From: JAZLIT01 sp045617525
Lineage (GTDB): Bacteria; Bacillota; Bacilli; Bacillales_A; Planococcaceae
Reading direction: 5' to 3'
NCBI GenBank assembly: GCA_045617525.1
Contig: JAZLIT010000049.1
Coordinates: forward strand, 1-18,913
Length of the DNA stretch: 18,913 nucleotides
In this document: positions 16,924-18,913 of the stretch, in pieces
How the letters are laid out: every line of letters begins with the position of its first letter
Numbering within the stretch: position 1 is the first letter of the stretch
Notes under the pieces: generated by a model
Seen by the model: only the letters and a program-made list of their open reading frames with translations
What the model was told of the DNA's origin: nothing
Databases searched by the model: none
Program-made: the position numbers and the translations under genes

Positions 16924-16977
16924 AGCAGACGGTCAATTAGAGGTGCACTACTAGCACTTCTAAACCGTCTGCTTTTT
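16924..16977 (+). terminator. Strong rho-independent terminator
   Basis: AGCAGACGGT (16924-16933) pairs perfectly with ACCGTCTGCT (16964-16973). An inner stem AGAGGTGC/GCACTTCT pairs at seven of eight Watson-Crick positions plus a wobble, and TTTTT follows. It lies 178 bases after the DUF421 stop codon, so the transcript has a long 3' end or carries a small extra gene. Confidence 0.88.
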
Positions 16978-17066
16978 ATGTTTCAACAAATATTAAATTA
17001 ACTATACCAAAGGCGCACTAATAAAACGTATGTTCAAAAGCTCACTTAAATTAGATTTAGTCAGCC

Positions 17067-17156
17067 AACTCCAACCAAGCAACCGCTTCACAATGTGTAG
17101 AGTGTATGTGGCAACACATTGGTGCTGGTGGGTTTAAGTAATTGGTTAGGTCCTAC
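17067..17156 (-). repeat. Dispersed intergenic repeat, copy D (fullest copy)
   Basis: This 90-base copy joins both halves seen separately elsewhere: 17067-17095 matches copy C, 17091-17141 matches copy B, and 17120-17156 matches copy A. It can fold. An outer stem pairs CCAACCAA (17071-17078) with TTGGTT-A-GG (17142-17150, one bulge). Inside it, AATGTGT (17092-17098) can pair with ACACATT, or ATGTG-GCAA-CACAT can form a GNRA-capped hairpin. On the minus strand it reads PMCCHIHSTHCEAVAWLEL before a stop codon, but no start or ribosome binding site supports a gene. Confidence 0.75.
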
Positions 17157-17257
17157 AACCCGAAGTACCTAGCCCTTTTTAGTATTCCTAAATTTTTATT
17201 TTGGAATGTTATTAGGTTAATTTTTATATGCTTTATTATAAATCCTTTCTTTATTAA

Positions 17258-17291
17258 AGCATCCCGTTAGTTGAATAGTAAAAGAGATGCT
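17258..17291. terminator. Hairpin between repeat D and the Crp/Fnr gene
   Basis: AGCATCCC (17258-17265) and GAGATGCT (17284-17291) form a stem of eight pairs with one G-T wobble in the minus-strand transcript. The minus-strand tail is TTTAAT, and the plus-strand tail is ATTTTGATT. It could end transcripts from either side. No gene directly before it explains it. Confidence 0.35.
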
Positions 17292-17340
17292 ATTTTGATT
17301 GTTTCTATCTAATAAAAGTGAAATGGATAAAGGTGTTGAA

Positions 17341-17373
17341 ATGATTAAGAAACATTTAAATTGCCTCAATTAG
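17341..17373 (+). CDS. Possible 10-codon leader peptide before the Crp/Fnr gene
   Basis: The short frame MIKKHLNCLN starts five bases after AAAGGTG. It stops 15 bases before the regulator start codon, next to the regulator's ribosome binding site. Only position and the Shine-Dalgarno-like sequence support it, so it may be chance. Confidence 0.25.
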   Translation: MIKKHLNCLN

Positions 17374-17388
17374 AAAGGGAGAGAATAT

Positions 17389-17976
17389 ATGATTGATATA
17401 CTCAAAAAATATATGTCTGATTTTACTTCAATGAGCGAAGATGAACAGCAGGCAATTTCCGAAAGTTTACAGATTGAGGAATATAAAAAAGGAAAATACC
17501 TTCTTAGACAAGGAGACTTTTCCACCATTAAATGTTATTTCGTCTTAATGGGGTGTGTTAGGCAGTTTTTTATAGATGAATCAGGTAAAGAGGTAACATC
17601 AAATTTTTTTACTGAAGAACAAGCTATACCAATTATCAATGAAAAGACTCAAGGTGAGCTGTCAAAGTATTCATTAGTCAGTGTCGAGGATTGTATATTA
17701 GTTGTTGGTGATGTTACTTCTGAAAATACAATGTTTAACAAATACCCACAACTTGAAATGATGATACGAAAAATCTTGGAAATAAATCTTGGTGAAATGC
17801 AAGATCAATTAGGTGAATTTATCAGCTCTTCTCCAGAAGAACGATATAAAACCGTTTTAAGGCAACGCCCCGAGTTAATTGACCGTGTACCACAACATCA
17901 ATTGGCTAGTTATCTTGGAATTACTCCTGAATCATTAAGTAGAATAAAAAAGCGAATTAAAAAAAATATATTATAA
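17389..17976 (+). CDS. Crp/Fnr-family transcriptional regulator
   Basis: This 195-residue protein has the Crp/Fnr plan. An N-terminal cyclic-nucleotide-binding-like beta-roll covers about residues 10-115 (KGKYLLRQGD, then FVLMGCVRQFFIDESGKE). A long dimer helix follows, and a winged helix-turn-helix at 167-190 (VPQHQLASYLGITPESLSRI). The phosphate-binding residues of true cAMP receptors are not evident, and there is no Fnr-like N-terminal cysteine cluster, so the ligand is unknown. The start follows GAAAGGGAGAG. It is codirectional with the dehydrogenase 215 bases downstream, which may be its target. Confidence 0.88.
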   Translation: MIDILKKYMSDFTSMSEDEQQAISESLQIEEYKKGKYLLRQGDFSTIKCYFVLMGCVRQFFIDESGKEVTSNFFTEEQAIPIINEKTQGELSKYSLVSVEDCILVVGDVTSENTMFNKYPQLEMMIRKILEINLGEMQDQLGEFISSSPEERYKTVLRQRPELIDRVPQHQLASYLGITPESLSRIKKRIKKNIL

Positions 17977-18109
17977 AATGGATTTCATCCGCAATCATCC
18001 TGCTTCAAAGTAGCAACTAAGCACCGAAGACTGACTCACCAAACATCATTGAACCATATATCACCCTTAACCTTTGTGATAACTAAAAACATTTATAAAG
18101 TATCTAGAA

Positions 18110-18125
18110 ATTAACTTAAGTCAAT
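18110..18125. promoter_or_regulatory. Imperfect palindrome upstream of the dehydrogenase, candidate operator
   Basis: The 16-base sequence ATTAACTTAAGTCAAT is symmetric at 14 positions around CTTAAG. It lies about 66 bases upstream of the dehydrogenase start, in the gap after the Crp/Fnr gene. A regulator site is plausible but unproven. Confidence 0.3.
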
Positions 18126-18191
18126 GAACGATTTTTATGCCCTTGTTATTATTAAATTAAATCAAAGATATTAACATTTGGAGGGGATTTT

Positions 18192-18913
18192 ATGAAGGCG
18201 ATAGTTTGTGATAAATATGGTTCACCCGATGTACTTGAATTAAAGGAGATAAAAAAACCTTTCCCTACCGAGGATCAAGTATTAGTTAAGGTTCATTCAG
18301 CATCTTTAAACTTTGGCAACTTAGTTCTTTTGGAAGGCAAACCGTTCTTAGCCCGATTTGCCTTCGGACTAACGAAACCGAAATATTTAATTCCAGGAGG
18401 TGACATAGCTGGTACAGTTGAAGCTGTTGGGAAAAACGTAAAGCTATATAAAGTAGGTGATGAAGTATTTGGTGACCTATCTGGTTGTGGCTGGGGTGGT
18501 TTTGCTGAATATGTAACAGTCCCCGAAGATGCTTTAGCCTTAAAGCCAAACAATATCTCCTTTGAGGAAGCTGCTGCGACTCCTATGGCGGGTGTGACTG
18601 CCTTACAGGGACTACGTGATAAAGGCAAAATTAAATCGGGGCATAAAGTTTTAATCTATGGAGCATCTGGAGGCGTTGGAACTTTTGCGGTACAAATTGC
18701 TAAATCATTCGGTGCTGAAGTAACGGGCGTATGTAGTACAAGAAATGTAGAAATAGTGCGGTCGATAGGGGCCGACCATATTATTGATTATACAAAAGAG
18801 GATTTTTCACAACAAAAGGAATGTTATGATTTGATTCTTGGCGTGAATGGTTCTAATTCCATTTCAGCTTATAAACGTATACTAAAACCAAATGGAAATT
18901 TTGTTCACGTAGG
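18192..18913 (+). CDS. NAD(P)-dependent alcohol dehydrogenase / quinone oxidoreductase-like protein (partial, cut by window end)
   Basis: This is the first 240 codons of a medium-chain dehydrogenase/reductase, open to the window edge. The N-terminal catalytic domain includes PGGDIAGTVEAVGKNV and KVGDEVFGD. The Rossmann fold opens with LIYGASGGVGTFAVQIAK, which has the AxxGxxG-type nucleotide motif. The cysteine cluster that binds structural zinc is not seen in the part present, which favours the zinc-free quinone reductase branch. The expected reaction is NAD(P)H-dependent reduction of quinones or enones. The start follows GGAGGGG. It may be controlled by the upstream Crp/Fnr protein. Confidence 0.9.
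   Translation, partial: MKAIVCDKYGSPDVLELKEIKKPFPTEDQVLVKVHSASLNFGNLVLLEGKPFLARFAFGLTKPKYLIPGGDIAGTVEAVGKNVKLYKVGDEVFGDLSGCGWGGFAEYVTVPEDALALKPNNISFEEAAATPMAGVTALQGLRDKGKIKSGHKVLIYGASGGVGTFAVQIAKSFGAEVTGVCSTRNVEIVRSIGADHIIDYTKEDFSQQKECYDLILGVNGSNSISAYKRILKPNGNFVHV

Noticed and set aside
17067..17156. Repeat copy D as a riboswitch or T-box
   Set aside because: I see no T-box motif or known riboswitch core. The copies sit in unrelated positions relative to genes, several of them downstream of genes.
18286..18628. Two overlapping minus-strand open frames
   Set aside because: Both are antisense to the dehydrogenase gene, whose sense frame is open to the window edge with clear MDR motifs.
1..18913. 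Defence island, prophage or toxin-antitoxin system
   Set aside because: No nuclease, integrase, capsid, toxin or antitoxin-like gene was recognised. The closest to a defence function is the Bce-type peptide resistance module.

Overview
The window looks like chromosomal DNA from a low-GC Gram-positive bacterium of the Bacillales. The gene families and gene style suggest the Planococcaceae (Lysinibacillus or Solibacillus-like), but this is an inference from content. The supporting signs are an AT-rich composition, strong purine-rich ribosome binding sites, a Bce-type antimicrobial-peptide resistance module, a YetF/DUF421 membrane protein and a bacillopeptidase F-like secreted protease. I found no rRNA, tRNA, CRISPR array, prophage or intact insertion sequence.

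Layout. 1-833: an alpha/beta hydrolase on the minus strand, broken by a one-base frameshift, with a repeat copy running over its 3' end. 1071-1955: a patatin-like phospholipase. 2021-2590: an RNA 2',3'-cyclic phosphodiesterase on the minus strand. 2736-2815: a repeat copy and a terminator-like hairpin. 2850-7900: a five-gene minus-strand Bce-type module. In transcription order it contains the response regulator and intramembrane-sensing histidine kinase (overlapping ATGA), a strong terminator, a near-consensus BceR-type operator, a small membrane-anchored protein starting with TTG, the ABC ATPase and the FtsX-like permease. 7901-8900: about 1 kb without a convincing gene, holding one repeat copy and a strikingly G-poor stretch. 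8982-13442: a very large multidomain subtilisin-family protease with a strong terminator. 13552-14922: an FAD-linked oxidoreductase with a perfect 11-bp inverted repeat just upstream. 15075-15590: a GNAT acetyltransferase. 15681-15960: a degraded gene. 16021-16746: a YetF/DUF421 protein. 16924-17291: a terminator, the fullest repeat copy and another hairpin. 17389-17976: a Crp/Fnr-type regulator. 18192 to the edge: a quinone oxidoreductase/alcohol dehydrogenase-like gene cut by the window end.

How it works together. The clearest functional unit is 2850-7900, a sense-and-detoxify system in which permease and kinase would jointly detect a cell-wall-active peptide. The regulator would then induce the accessory protein-ATPase-permease operon through the site at 6142-6155. 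The Crp/Fnr gene and the dehydrogenase are codirectional neighbours and may be a regulator-target pair. The remaining genes look like independent housekeeping or accessory units.

The most unusual feature is a dispersed intergenic repeat with four copies in the same orientation (1-39, 2737-2787, 8191-8219, 17067-17156). The fullest copy can fold into nested stems. I do not recognise it as a named family. No wholly new multi-gene system is evident.
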